A stretch of DNA of 22,625 nt from Volvariella volvacea V23 (taxonomy: Eukaryota > Basidiomycota > Agaricomycetes > Agaricales > Pluteaceae). This document shows positions 7,894 to 17,465 of this stretch, in pieces. The notes below the pieces were generated by a model. It worked only from the letters and a program-made list of their open reading frames with translations. It did no database searches and was not told the origin of the DNA. The DNA is taken from assembly GCA_000349905.1 (NCBI GenBank), contig KB722763.1, forward strand, positions 7,078 to 29,702, given 5' to 3'. Both the position numbers and the translations under genes were made by a program. Position 1 is the stretch's first letter. The number at the start of each line of letters is the position of its first letter.

Positions 7894-9160
7894 CTACCTA
7901 ATTCTGAAGATCCAGTCAAATTTACTGCCATAAGCAAACCAGATGAGAAGTATTAGTTTTTGTCCTGAAAAGTCCAAGTCAGAAAAAAGGCCTCCAAGCA
8001 GGAGAAATTGGATGAAGCAATATATGACTTCATCAATGCAAAGCATCACAGATATAAGTGCCACTGTCTTATTTTGGATGGATTCTTTAGGAATAAAATA
8101 ACAGGTAAGTAGCCAATTCTGGGAGAGAGAGATCATCTCAGCATGCTCACCTGATGTCTTTCTAGTTTCTAATCACTTTGAATGTAACCCTGACAAAATC
8201 TACAACTATCAACAATGTTGTCAAACCATAAAAGCTGTGGAATGCTACAATACACATCAGCCTTCTATGGACTTCTTCAACCATCTTGACTATGTGTTTG
8301 ATAACATGGACAAGCCTCACACCTCACATCTGCCCAATTATTTTTTTTTAAATCTAGCCAGTCTGGTACATACTTATAAAAGCCTCAAACTATTTGTTGA
8401 CGCCTTAGAGGACTGAGCTACAAAGAAGATGGAGAAAGTCTATGGGTACAACACCCTTATTGATATGGGGCCATGTATCATTTTTCTTACTGACATCTGC
8501 AATTGCATTGTCAAGTACATCCAACATGAAAAAATTTGCACGCTCCTTCAACTTACTGTCAAAACTTGATAGAACAAGGTAGAAAACTATGGTAAAGATG
8601 TGTTGAAACTAATAAAACAATACGTCCCTTGTTCTGGTGCTCAGTCTCAGATCCAACCTCCAGCATCGACTATTGTATCCCAAAGAAGCACAAATGTGCA
8701 AGACAATTACCGCTTTGAAAGCAGGTGGATTTTGTGCACAAAACATAGATCCTAAGTATCACCAAAGTGACACCAAAGTGACCCATATCAATTCTGATGT
8801 AGATACCATCATTTCCAAAATGGTGGACACACTTGTCACTCCTCTGTACAAATAGTTCCAGCATGTACCTACCAGCCCCTCAATCCTCTGATATATATGA
8901 AGTATCATTACTCTCTACTCCTAGATGAGGTGACCTCCATAGCCTCTAGCACCTGTAAGGCTGCTGTTCAACATGTGCTAATGCCAATACAACTCATTCT
9001 GGTGCATTGCAGCTGTGCAAAAAGAATGCAATAAGGGATTGGAGGGCATTGGCCTTTTGGTTCATGCTTTGCATGAGAATACTCAAGATTATGGCCCATT
9101 TCTAGGTATTAAGGTCAGCGAAGACTTAATGTCATGTAATATATACATACTCCAGCATAA
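7894..9160 (+). pseudogene. Decayed coding fragments of unknown family, plus strand
   Basis: Several plus-strand stretches read like real protein but are broken by stops and frame changes: EDPVKFTAISKPDEKY, LDEAIYDFINAKHHRYKC (about 8010-8060), VSNHFECNPDKIYNYQQCC with PSMDFFNHLDYVFDNMDKP (about 8165-8330), KKMEKVYGYNTLIDMGPCI (about 8425-8480), and ECNKGLEGIGLLVHALHEN (about 9025-9080). An intron-like GTAAGT...TAG occurs at 8104-8166. A TGA at 8416 interrupts the frame. I do not recognise the family; the C-R-rich segment after FINAK is only vaguely like the zinc-binding part of RecQ helicases. Likely a dead mobile-element or multicopy gene. Confidence 0.45.
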
Positions 9161-9621
9161 ATGAGCTCTTTATCCTCTAGCCCTTGCTTCCAGATGAGTT
9201 CCTCATCTTCATCTTCTATAACAAAGTTCATTAGACTTCACAATTCTGGGGCCAACCCTTTCATATGCCCTGCCATCTCAATGAGCTTGAAGCCTTCAAT
9301 CTGGTTTGCAAATGCATTTACAGCAGAAAAATGGAGCCCATTGTGCTTCTTGACAAGCTCTTCAATTTCTTTCTTGTACATTTCTTCAATAGCATGACAT
9401 AAACCCTGGCAGGCTTCTTGATTTGCAGCCAACAAAGTCTTGCTGATGAAATTTGAGTTTTTGCATATCTCAAGATAGGGCTTGGACCCCTTGTATCTTT
9501 CAATATTCATGATATAGTGTATCAAGTCTGAGATCAATATGTTATTGGCATCAAGAGCACCCAGGACATTATTAATGTGGTTGAGGAGTGTAGTCATTGT
9601 TGCATGACACAACTTTCTCAT
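9155..9621 (-). pseudogene. Decayed helical protein fragment, possibly transposon-associated
   Basis: A 127-residue minus-strand ORF (ATG 9621, stop 9238-9240) begins MRKLCHATMTTLL, continues LGALDANNILISDLIHYIMN, YLEICKNSNFISKTLLAANQ and LHFSAVNAFANQIEGF, and ends GHMKGLAPEL. After the TGA the same frame keeps coding (SLMNFVIEDEDEELIWKQG, to about 9155), so the stop looks secondary; Trp would fit the pattern PELW. It is predicted to be mostly alpha-helical, with no signal peptide or membrane segment. From memory the pattern resembles N-terminal parts of large multicopy agaricomycete proteins found in transposon-rich regions (for example the DUF6589 type), but I cannot confirm this. Confidence 0.45.
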
Positions 9622-10045
9622 GATAGACTTATTTATTATTCAACATAACACTTTAATGTGTCTGGTCACAAAAGTGTTACAGAATGTGACCAGCACTGCT
9701 GTGGCTCCATTTTCACACACATTTTCTTCCAGGGCCTGCTATGTGGGCAAGTTTTGAAGTTTGTAGAAAAACCTTTGACATTGAAAGGTCCAGTACCAAT
9801 TGGTACTAATCAGTACCCAAGGTCCTGAATGTCTTGGCATGGAATCAGGATGTTTGGGATGTTCAGGACCCTCAGAACCCTCAGGAGAGTTTACAATTGA
9901 CATCCTCATGTGTAGCATTCTAGAAAATAAATATTTAGATTTAAAAATGGAAAGAAAATATTAATATGCACCATTGTGATGTATTATATAGCTTGCAGAT
10001 ACAGACCATATACAAGTTAGTATCACTGGTATATTCAATCACAAT
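9622..10045. other. Non-coding gap with a 16-bp palindrome
   Basis: No credible ORF. It contains the perfect palindrome AGTACCAATTGGTACT (9792-9807), followed by AATCAGTACCCAAGGTCCTG. A related sequence occurs in inverted orientation at about 11388-11450, on the other side of the inserted LTRs. Confidence 0.6.
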
Positions 10046-10050
10046 GTATT

Positions 10051-11298
10051 TGTCAGGGCTCGTAAGAGCCCTTGACATAAACGCCTGACCACTAGATACT
10101 GACCAAGTGTCACGGTTTTCTACATGTGACAGCAGTTATGCTATTACTTCCTTCAATTATCTTGCATTCTTCTAGTAACCCTCAGGTGCTAACACCCTTG
10201 AGCAGCTATTGTGGGTGCTTATACCTCAGCACTTATCCTAGGTGTCTATTCTTATTATATAATCATTATTAGTAATACCTTCACATACCAAGACTTCTCT
10301 AGAACTTTCCAGAAGGTTATGGAACATGCCAGAACCTCGGAGTCATATTACATCATGATTGAGTCATATGTACAACCTCATAGAATATCATGGAACATTG
10401 TAGAATAAAGGGACTTACACCATTGGTCAATTAGTTAAACACATGCTTCAGATATCTGATAGATCTGTTATATGTCATTTACATTGTACAAATAGTTATA
10501 TACAGTCTTGTAGGTATATAAGGCCTGTACTTCTGAGTATTGCTCCTCAGATCAATCAATTTGTTTTTTCCTCACTCTACTGCATTATCTGTGCACAAGC
10601 AACTACCCTTGCTATATCTACTCCTGCTCAAAGAATAGTACAGAGGTAAGTACTTGTAACACCAAGTGTCTACATCACCTTTTAGATGCCAACCAAGCAT
10701 TTACACTATTTCCTTTTTCTTATCATATCTTCAATACCTAATACATATTACCTCATCTTCCTTACATCCCAACCACTTACTTTATATCTTTCCATTCATC
10801 CATACCCTATACCCTCACCATTCTCACTCTACCCATCTCCATTTTCCACATATGGTATACCCTTTGTTCTTTATTATATCCAATGACTTGATCTTGTTTT
10901 AGACAAGCATGTGTCAAGTCAGAAGATCACTTATGACTTCTTATGACTCTGTTCATTCCCACACTGACTGTGCATGATGCAGGCTTATACATACATGCCA
11001 ACCTAGCTTACACGTTCCCTGGTCTGTGCACTACACTCTTCGCTCAGGACTCCCACTTTGATACCTTCATTCTTACTCCCCCACTTCTCTCCACCAGAGA
11101 GATTATATTTCTTTATTTATCTTTATTTATCTTTGAGTAGTATATATACCGTACTGCTCTCACCACCTATTCCCCAGCTTTAAAGATTCTTTGCTTGGGA
11201 ATAGGTAAGCAACTATGAGCTAGTCTCTTTACTTACACACCTTTACTTACTATTCTTTGCTTGGGAATAGAATCTGAGTATTCACTTTTTCCTCAACA
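10051..11298 (+). repeat. Family-B solo LTR, copy 2, with nested insertion
   Basis: Starts TGTCAGGG and ends CCTCAACA. It is flanked by the perfect 5-bp target duplication GTATT (10046-10050 and 11299-11303). Without the nested LTR (and one CCAAG) its length is about 689 bp. A TATATATA box lies at 11141-11148 after three CTTTATTTAT-type units. The 19-mer ATTCTTTGCTTGGGAATAG occurs twice, at 11186-11204 and 11252-11270, in the R/U5 part. No internal region or second LTR is present, so this is a product of LTR-LTR recombination. Short ORFs inside are not genes. Confidence 0.88.
10108..10661 (+). repeat. Family-A-type solo LTR nested in family-B copy 2
   Basis: Starts TGTCACGG and ends CTTGTAACA, flanked by the perfect 5-bp duplication CCAAG (10103-10107 and 10662-10666). 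The 3' part matches the 3' LTR of the gypsy element at 3272-3923 very closely (AGGCCTGTACTTCTGAGTA, TCTGTGCACAAGCAACTAC, GGTAAGTACTTGTAACA). A TATATAAG box is at 10515-10522. The U3 part is unlike that of the gypsy element, so this is a sister subfamily. Confidence 0.9.
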
Positions 11299-11303
11299 GT
11301 ATT

Positions 11304-12204
11304 TCTGATGTAAGTTCGAAATTTTGTATTACTTTATTATGCATTTCCTGATTTGCTAACCATTTAGCTAAAATCCTTTTACTTAGCATCAGGACCATCA
11401 GGACCATTGGTACTGATCTGTACTGATCTGGACTGTCAGGCCTTATTGACAAGGACAAATAATTTTGTTCAAAGGGGCCCACCATAATCTGGGCCATGGG
11501 AAGGAGGGTGAAGTAGTGCACTGATATTGCATCTGTGTATTAACGAGATGCCAAGAAAAGAATCGAAGTGTTTAACAGCAACAATTTGATAAAAGATTAT
11601 TGGGAATCAATTAAATGAGTGGGCAGCATACATCAAGGTAACCTGTCATGCTAGGCCGTTTACTTTTTCCAATTCACGGTCGCTCGCGATGCTAGTGCGT
11701 CAAAAATTAATTAGTAAGACCTTCATTCCAATACATCCGCTCCACGAAGTACACGCACCTTCAAATATCAAGTAATAAGTCAGGGTAGCATGCAAAAGAT
11801 AGATCGCACAGATGATAATGCTCACATACCATCAAATCCGATACCTTGTCATGAACTCCTTGTATATCCAACTGCTGGTAAAGTGAATTTACTTTGACAT
11901 GAAATTTGAGTATATTCACGGTTTATTTAACAGAGATACTGAAGTGCTAACTAGAAGCTACTTCAAGGTTTATTCTCAGTATTCTCTGACGCCGGTTTCG
12001 AACATTGCCCACGGTGGATCACCCATAATTCAAGCCCAAATGCTTGTATACGGTGTCACACATATTGTTCATCATACATCATATCTTGATCATAGATTGA
12101 ACAACATATATTATATAGTAGTCTATATATTAGTTCGCAATGTCCCTTAAGCAAAAGCCGAACGACTTCATTGACATAGTGCATAGCGCATGCAAGCTAA
12201 AAAA
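11304..12204. other. Intergenic region, no gene seen
   Basis: No credible coding sequence. At 11390-11432 there are short tandem units (AGGACCATC twice, GTACTGATCT twice) that resemble the inverted complement of 9792-9830. From about 11650 composition becomes less AT-rich toward the host-gene island. The final part should hold the 3' UTR of the next gene. Confidence 0.6.
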
Positions 12205-13255
12205 TCATCCTCTCCCGTTCCCATTATACTCAAAGCTGTACGATCCTCCTGAATTGACATTAACCACCCCCTTACTACTAGTCTTGACCCTCTTGCTTCC
12301 TGGGATGTAGTTAGCATCTCGGTCTCGTCCCCGTCCATCATGCCTGTGCGTGCTTTTCAGGGAAGTGGTGCTTGAGGTGGGAATGAGTGGCTCGAAGCTT
12401 CCATTGCCTCTCGCCGCAAATGAGTATCGAGCCAATGTAGCTGGGGTATGGCGAGCAGGTAGCAGGGAGCCATACATCTCTCGTCTGAGCGCTTCTTTGG
12501 ATTTACCCATCGAGGCTTGTTGTACGATACTGTCCAGGAATTTCTTGTGCTCGTCGGACAGTCGATCTGCCAGTACCTGAGGATCGATGGTGCTCTTGAT
12601 CTACATCATGGCGAAGGAGTGGAAAAGGTCGAGCGCGATTGACCGAGCTCAGCCTACACTAATAATAATAGGCACGTGGAAAATATCACTCACCCCAAAA
12701 TTCGTGAGGACACGGTTTAGCGCCTTCACGTAGCCAGCAATGGCACTCTTATCAGCTCGATAGTACCACCTTCGTTTCTCTCTGAACCCTCTGGTAAATG
12801 CTTCGACTCTCCTAAGCTCTCTATCACATGCGAGATTGTTTGATAAGTGATGGGGAGGCAGCACACAACAGCAATTGAAGGGTTAGCGCTGCGACGTGAA
12901 TACACAAAGAAGGGCTTACTCAAGTAACGACCTGAGATCGGTTCCCACCTTAGAGGTATACTAGATTCCCTTTCTTCCTTCATGCTGAAGACCGACAATA
13001 ACGATGTAGGTTACATTGACAGCCCTATCCGCCAGCAGGCTGATGGCTTTCACATCCCCCCAGCCGCGAAGCCGCTAAAAATAATAGACGAAATCCGAAT
13101 CAGAGTCGGTGCTAGGTATAGGGCAGAAAGCAGACCTTCGCGACTTCGTGGACAGAGAGCGCAGTGCTGGCAAGTGGAGGGAATAGCGGAATGGGTGCCC
13201 AATCCCCGATATCCTTCAGGGTCTGGAGGACCGTATGCTCGCTGTCTGTGGTCAT
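12205..13255 (-). CDS. Stand-alone helical-bundle protein (HeLo/MLKL-N-terminal-like), 247 aa
   Basis: Five exons join with consistent phases: 13255-13136, 13074-13015, 12960-12920, 12820-12694 and 12600-12205; introns are 61, 54, 99 and 93 nt, all GT-AG. The product starts MTTDSEHTVLQTLKDIGDW; residues 1-120 form amphipathic helices: WAPIPLFPPLASTALSVHE, RLRGWGDVKAISLLADRAV, YTSKVGTDLRSLLEELRRV, then FREKRRWYYRADKSAIAGY and KALNRVLTNFG. The hydrophobic-proline-rich first segment and later charged helices resemble the four-helix bundles of HeLo/MLKL-type N-terminal domains of fungal NLRs and kinases, which act in membrane-directed cell death. The C-terminus is a basic, Ser/Gly/Arg-rich low-complexity tail (RHDGRGRDRD, PGSKRVK). 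No NACHT, kinase or repeat domain follows, so it would be a stand-alone bundle. A TATATATA motif about 35 nt upstream of the chosen ATG supports this start; an in-frame ATG at 13300 overlaps that motif. Function is inference; gene structure is well supported. Confidence 0.7.
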
Positions 13256-14047
13256 AGTATGTTTCCCATCCTTGCTCGTCTTCTTAGGTATATATACCAA
13301 CGAGAGGATCCATGGCGTGGCGTAACTACCACCGGGAACAACGGCTGGATTTTAGAAACCGCGCTAGTCTGGTATTCCAATCCGTAGATTGCTTCCTAGG
13401 TTCGGGGAACCCTACGCGACAGTTACTCCTGCGGCTATACAGAAACGCATCAAGTCCCTTTTTATGCCTTTTATGAAAAATAGTAGTACTGCTTGACCAG
13501 GTGCACGATGTCACCCTACCGGACTTGACTGCAGTGCTGCGAACGGAGCCACGCTTGCCGTGCACCAAAGGGCCCTCAAGCTCCATGCATAGCCTCCTAC
13601 AGCCTGAGCAAACTCAGGGTGGCGACCTAGTAGGTCGAAGGCAGCCTTATAATCTTGCCCCCCGTTTGGCGACGACCATGACGAGTTGGCGTGTCATAAT
13701 CTGCAATGGCCCGGCTTGCCTTTCAAGATTTTTACTCCCAGCTCAGGGTACGAAGCTGTTCACGAGGTCTCTGAATTGTGGCGCGGAGACGAAGCTCGCC
13801 AGCCTTGTGGCGTATAATCCATTAATTTGCTTACGACGCTTAAAACTGTCCTTCTCCACAACAACCAACGCCTTCAATACACGATTGAGGAGACATGCAT
13901 TACAGGAGCTCCTGTTCCATACAAGCAGCGTATAATTTCCAGCACGAATGCTTTTCACACAAAAGAAAAAACAAGAAGCACAAAAAACTACTAATAGTAA
14001 AGAATATCAGTACACAAATCACAAGCATATCCTCAACCAATCGCAAC
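13256..14047. other. Intergenic region between two minus-strand genes
   Basis: It should contain the promoter of the helical-bundle gene (TATATATA at about 13289-13297) and the 3' UTR of NC2-alpha. ORFs of 144 codons (13501-13935, plus) and 71-86 codons (minus) occur but have no recognisable motif, biased composition or splice context; I do not call them. A short inverted repeat GGTTC-GGGGAACC occurs near 13400. Confidence 0.5.
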
Positions 14048-15403
14048 CTATCTCCGTGGAATATACGGCTTGTCCTCCTCTTCGTCCTCCTCCTCAACCC
14101 TCCTCCCCACCCCCCTCCCTCGTCCGCTCCCCACCCCACCTCGACTACGTGCGCCATATCCGCCCATATCATCCTCCTCCTCCTCCTCCTCATCCGCCCC
14201 TCTATCTCTCATAACAGCATCCCCACCAGCGTCAACATCCTGATCATACTCATCCTCCTCCTGCGCCCTCTCCACCCGTCCAGGCTCCGGCTCCGGCTCC
14301 TGCTCCTGCTCCGGGCCCTCACTCTTAACCTCCTCCGCCGAAACAACCTCCCCCTTCTTCCTCCTCCGTCGCTTCGGCGGCGGCCCTCCCGATCCTGAGG
14401 ACGCGCCGCCCTCCCCTGCGCCAGACGACGGCCCGGCGGCGGCAGCAGACGATGAGGCGGGGGCGCGCTTGGTCCTGCTCCGCTTCTTCTTGTTCTCTGC
14501 GTTTTCGGCTTCGAGGTCGATCGTGCCCCCTGCGGAGGGGTCTGGGACGCCCTGGACGATCTCGCGGAGGAAGTCGAGCATTTCGACCGTTTCGACTGCG
14601 TGTTTTCTGGCAGCGGTGGCGTTCAGGCAGGGCAGATGACAGTCGCGAGCAAATGAGGATGAAAGCCATGGATGTGTGTTGGGGTAAGAAGCAAAATCAA
14701 GGCACGAGAAGGGGACGGGTGTGTAGTTAGTTACGTGGCAACGTTGACAAGGGTGATAGACGCACAGGTGATATGCTTCAACCTTCTTTGATCCGCGTTC
14801 TGCCGTTACTTTGCTTGCTTCGTCGATGATGAGGCCGAGGAAGAGTTCTAGTGCTTTGGCTGTGGCGGGTGGGGTTTGGCAGAGGGTGAACGCGTCGACG
14901 GTGTGGTTGGGTGGAGAGCGGTAAGCAAACGCGTCATACGAGTAATAGGGAAGAGGGTGGCGTGAGTACGGGTGAGGATGGGCTGAGACGGACGTACAGA
15001 TGACAATGGGCGTGGCTTGAGCAACTTTTCCGACTTCTTCATCTTTTTGCATAATCTTCTTTATGCGTGCCTACATGCGCACAACATCGAGTGAGCAAGT
15101 GAAAAAGCCGGCCGAGGGGAGGATGCGCAGTGGCGGCATGAACAAGCAAAAGTATGATTGTGTGTACTGCGATCGTGTCGCATAGATTAGATTGGGATGC
15201 TGTGACAACACCAAAATGGAGCCAAAACTGCTGTAGCGGCGAGTCACGGAGGCACCAGCGCGGCACATCGCGACGTCGATTTCCGCCGCATTGATGATGA
15301 TGGTGGACGAGGAGATGGCAAAATGACAACAAACACCACATGCGCAGTTTCTTTGAGGTTGACTTACCACTGGGAATTTGGTTTGTTTATTCTTGTTCTT
15401 CAT
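14048..15403 (-). CDS. BUR6: NC2 complex alpha subunit (DRAP1/Bur6-type histone-fold corepressor)
   Basis: Four exons join in phase: 15403-15368, 15070-14998, 14859-14766 and 14606-14048 (253 aa); introns 297, 137 and 158 nt, longer than elsewhere in the window. The product begins MKNKNKQTKFPV and continues into a complete histone fold: ARIKKIMQKDEEVGKVAQ (helix 1), ATPIVISKALELFLGLII (long helix 2 reading across the intron), KVTAERGSKKVEAYHL (loop and helix 3), KHAVETVEMLDFLREIVQ and GVP. This matches NC2-alpha, which pairs with NC2-beta (Dr1), binds TBP on promoter DNA and blocks TFIIA/TFIIB entry; nuclear. The C-terminal half is low complexity: Ala/Ser/Gly stretch, basic PPKRRRRKK (likely nuclear localisation), Glu-rich blocks and an RGG-like segment ending PYIPRR. 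Splicing reproduces the family sequence exactly at each joint. It is divergent from DAP1. The alternative, a CBF/DPB3-type subunit, fits less well. Confidence 0.93.
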
Positions 15404-15851
15404 CGTGCTGGCGGTCTCTCCCGTGCCCCTCGCGTGCGTTCGGAGTTGTGAGAGAGCAAGCAAGAGAGAAGGGTGTTCTGGGATGAGGGGGAGGAGCAGA
15501 GGGGGCGACAAGGCCTGTGAGGGTGGATTGTTGTTTTTGAGTTGCCGAGGGAGGTGGCTGTATGCGTGTATTTATTTCGGTAATTCCACGTGGCTCGCAA
15601 CTTGTGACCTCCGGCATTTCCCCAGGCCAGACGGGGACGGCATTGCACCCAGAGTTGGTCGAGGTCAACGCCCTGCTCCAGAGAGGGGAGTCGTTGCACA
15701 GTGGATTTTGGCAGAGACATTGGTGCTGCGGCGTGCAAGCATCAGACCCCGCAACACATCTGTCACATCACGTCCCGTGTCACGCCTTGCGGGAACATTC
15801 ACCTCTCCGTCATCCTCGTAGCACACTAGCCCTCCTCCACAGCCCTCAGCA
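15404..15851. promoter_or_regulatory. Shared 448-bp intergenic region between NC2-alpha and DAP1
   Basis: The two start codons face away from each other with 448 bp between. The stretch is GC-rich with CCTC/GAGG-rich tracts; ORFs on both strands are antisense mirror frames. No clear TATA box is seen in either direction. It most likely acts as a bidirectional promoter; this is inference from layout. Confidence 0.55.
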
Positions 15852-16600
15852 ATGCCCTCCTTCGACCTCGGAACCCCCCTCAACAGCGCCATCTTTCTCT
15901 ACATCCTCCATGCCGTCCGACGCATAATCTTCCCATCAATATCCGCACCCTCCAAGGTCCCACACGAATTCAAAGCCGGCTACACATGGATGCCAACCTC
16001 CCATCCCCCAACCGTGCTCTACAAAGTCTACACCCCGCAAACGCTCTCTGCTTTCGATGGAAAGGACGGAGGGAGGATTCTGCTCGCTATCATGGGGACG
16101 GTGTTTGATGTGACCGCCGGAAGGAATTTCTACGGACCGGGTACGTGTTGTTGCCAGCTCGGTCGCCGTCGTGCAAGCGTGCTTATTGGAGTGTCCAGAC
16201 GGGATGTATGGCAACTTTGCCGGGCGAGACGCATCTCGTGGCATGGCTAAGCAATCGTTCGACACTGGTGCGCCTATCTCCCCAGAGTAGACGCCCGCTA
16301 TTCCTCATACAACACCGATCGCAGAAATGCTAACGCCTATAGACCAACCGCTGGACAAACTTGAGGACTTGAAGCCCGAAGAGATGTAAGCTCTCTCATG
16401 CTCTTCCCCACTCGCTGGACTTGGCGCTTACTCCTCTTTCGCCTTCATTCGGAATTACAGTGACAATATGAAGGGTGAATGTCCTCGACTGATATTGCGT
16501 TTCCCGTTAACTCAATACGCTATTTAATCTAGGCTGGTATGAGCACTTTGCAAACAAATACATCGTCTGCGGCAAATTGGTGGAAAACGGGCAAGATTAG
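15852..16600 (+). CDS. DAP1: Membrane-associated progesterone receptor-like haem protein (DAP1/PGRMC, cytochrome b5 fold)
   Basis: Five exons join in phase: 15852-16140, 16199-16267, 16325-16385, 16461-16474 (only 14 nt) and 16533-16600, giving 166 aa; introns 58, 57, 75 and 58 nt. The N-terminus has one hydrophobic stretch (LNSAIFLYILHAVRRIIF), a probable membrane anchor. The cytochrome b5-like haem/steroid-binding domain follows: LYKVYTPQTLSAFDGKDGG, RILLAIMGTVFDVTAGRNF, YGPDGMYGNFAGRDASRG, MAKQSFDTEMLTPIDQPLD, KLEDLKPEEIDNMKGWYEH, ending FANKYIVCGKL. The Tyr residues of the FYGP and GMYGNFAGRDASRG block are those that bind haem in MAPR proteins. In yeasts Dap1 binds haem and supports the P450 sterol demethylase Erg11/CYP51 in the endoplasmic reticulum. 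Length is close to yeast Dap1 (about 150 residues). Start ATG 15852 is the first in frame. Very secure identification. Confidence 0.95.
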
Positions 16601-17465
16601 AGCATGCACTTCTAGACTAACTCAGGATGGGAAAGGTCCTATTCAAGTTGTGCTTTCAACCGCATATATCCCACCTAACGTCTCCCTAGTTGCTATTTGC
16701 CAGATAATGAATCACTTGTATCGCCTACAGACACTGAATTAGCGCCCGTGCCTAGCGGTGCAAGTTCCATTAGGCGCTAGACGGTAGAGCAACGTCTATG
16801 TTGTATTCAATGTATCCGATGACTGCTTTCGAGATCTAATCATCAAAACTCTTTGAGATCGCGTGTGCTGTGCTGTCCGTCATTGAAAACCGCCGTTCAA
16901 GTTTCGGCGCACCAATTTCTAGGTTCAATGCTACCGGCTTCTGTGGAATTGAAAATTCGGGAGTTCAAACTGATCATCTCCGCTTACTCTCGTCGTAACC
17001 TAAGCACCCAGATTTTTGGAATGGTTGTTTGGTGTCTTTCTATGGCAAGCATGATTGTAAAAAGATTCTATTCTCCCCAACTTTGGAGAAAATAGGTGGT
17101 TCTCACTGTGGGAGGTGGCTTATTTATCAATAGAATATATGTCAACTAAATTGTGGAAATATTCATGAATTAGTCAGCCTATTAGCCAAGCATAAATCAT
17201 AAATGTAATACATAAATACCTTATCTCTCAATATATTCACCATATCCTCACATAGGCAAAATCATTATACATTCACATTTTTCAACAATGCAGATACAGT
17301 GAAATTCATTTGATCAAGCTCATTGTTTTCTGTACAGTGAAAGTGGAAACACAACCAGTAGGATACTTTAATTTTGCTCCAAAGTGTGCTGTGACTTTAA
17401 TCTTGGATATAGTTGAGCAATGTAAGTTCCTAATAAAAATGTTAGTGCTAGATCCAGATCAATTA
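16601..17465. other. 3' flank of DAP1 and AT-rich gap
   Basis: No convincing gene. The first few hundred bases should hold the DAP1 3' UTR and terminator. Composition turns AT-rich near 17100, where the repeat region begins. An imperfect palindrome around 17068-17095 (CTATTCTCCCCAA against TTTGGAGAAAATAG) is the only structure seen. Confidence 0.55.

Noticed and set aside
13501..13935. 144-codon plus-strand ORF between the host genes
   Set aside because: No recognisable motif, no splice context, and it overlaps equally unconvincing minus-strand ORFs in the promoter/3' UTR region.
13895..14398. Plus-strand ORFs opposite the NC2-alpha C-terminus (Leu/Pro/Arg-rich)
   Set aside because: Mirror frames of the Glu/Asp/Gly-rich tail of NC2-alpha.
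16343..16385. Alternative start of DAP1 exon 3 at 16343 (acceptor TATAG)
   Set aside because: The acceptor at 16324 adds the conserved EMLTPI segment and keeps the frame, matching the MAPR family.
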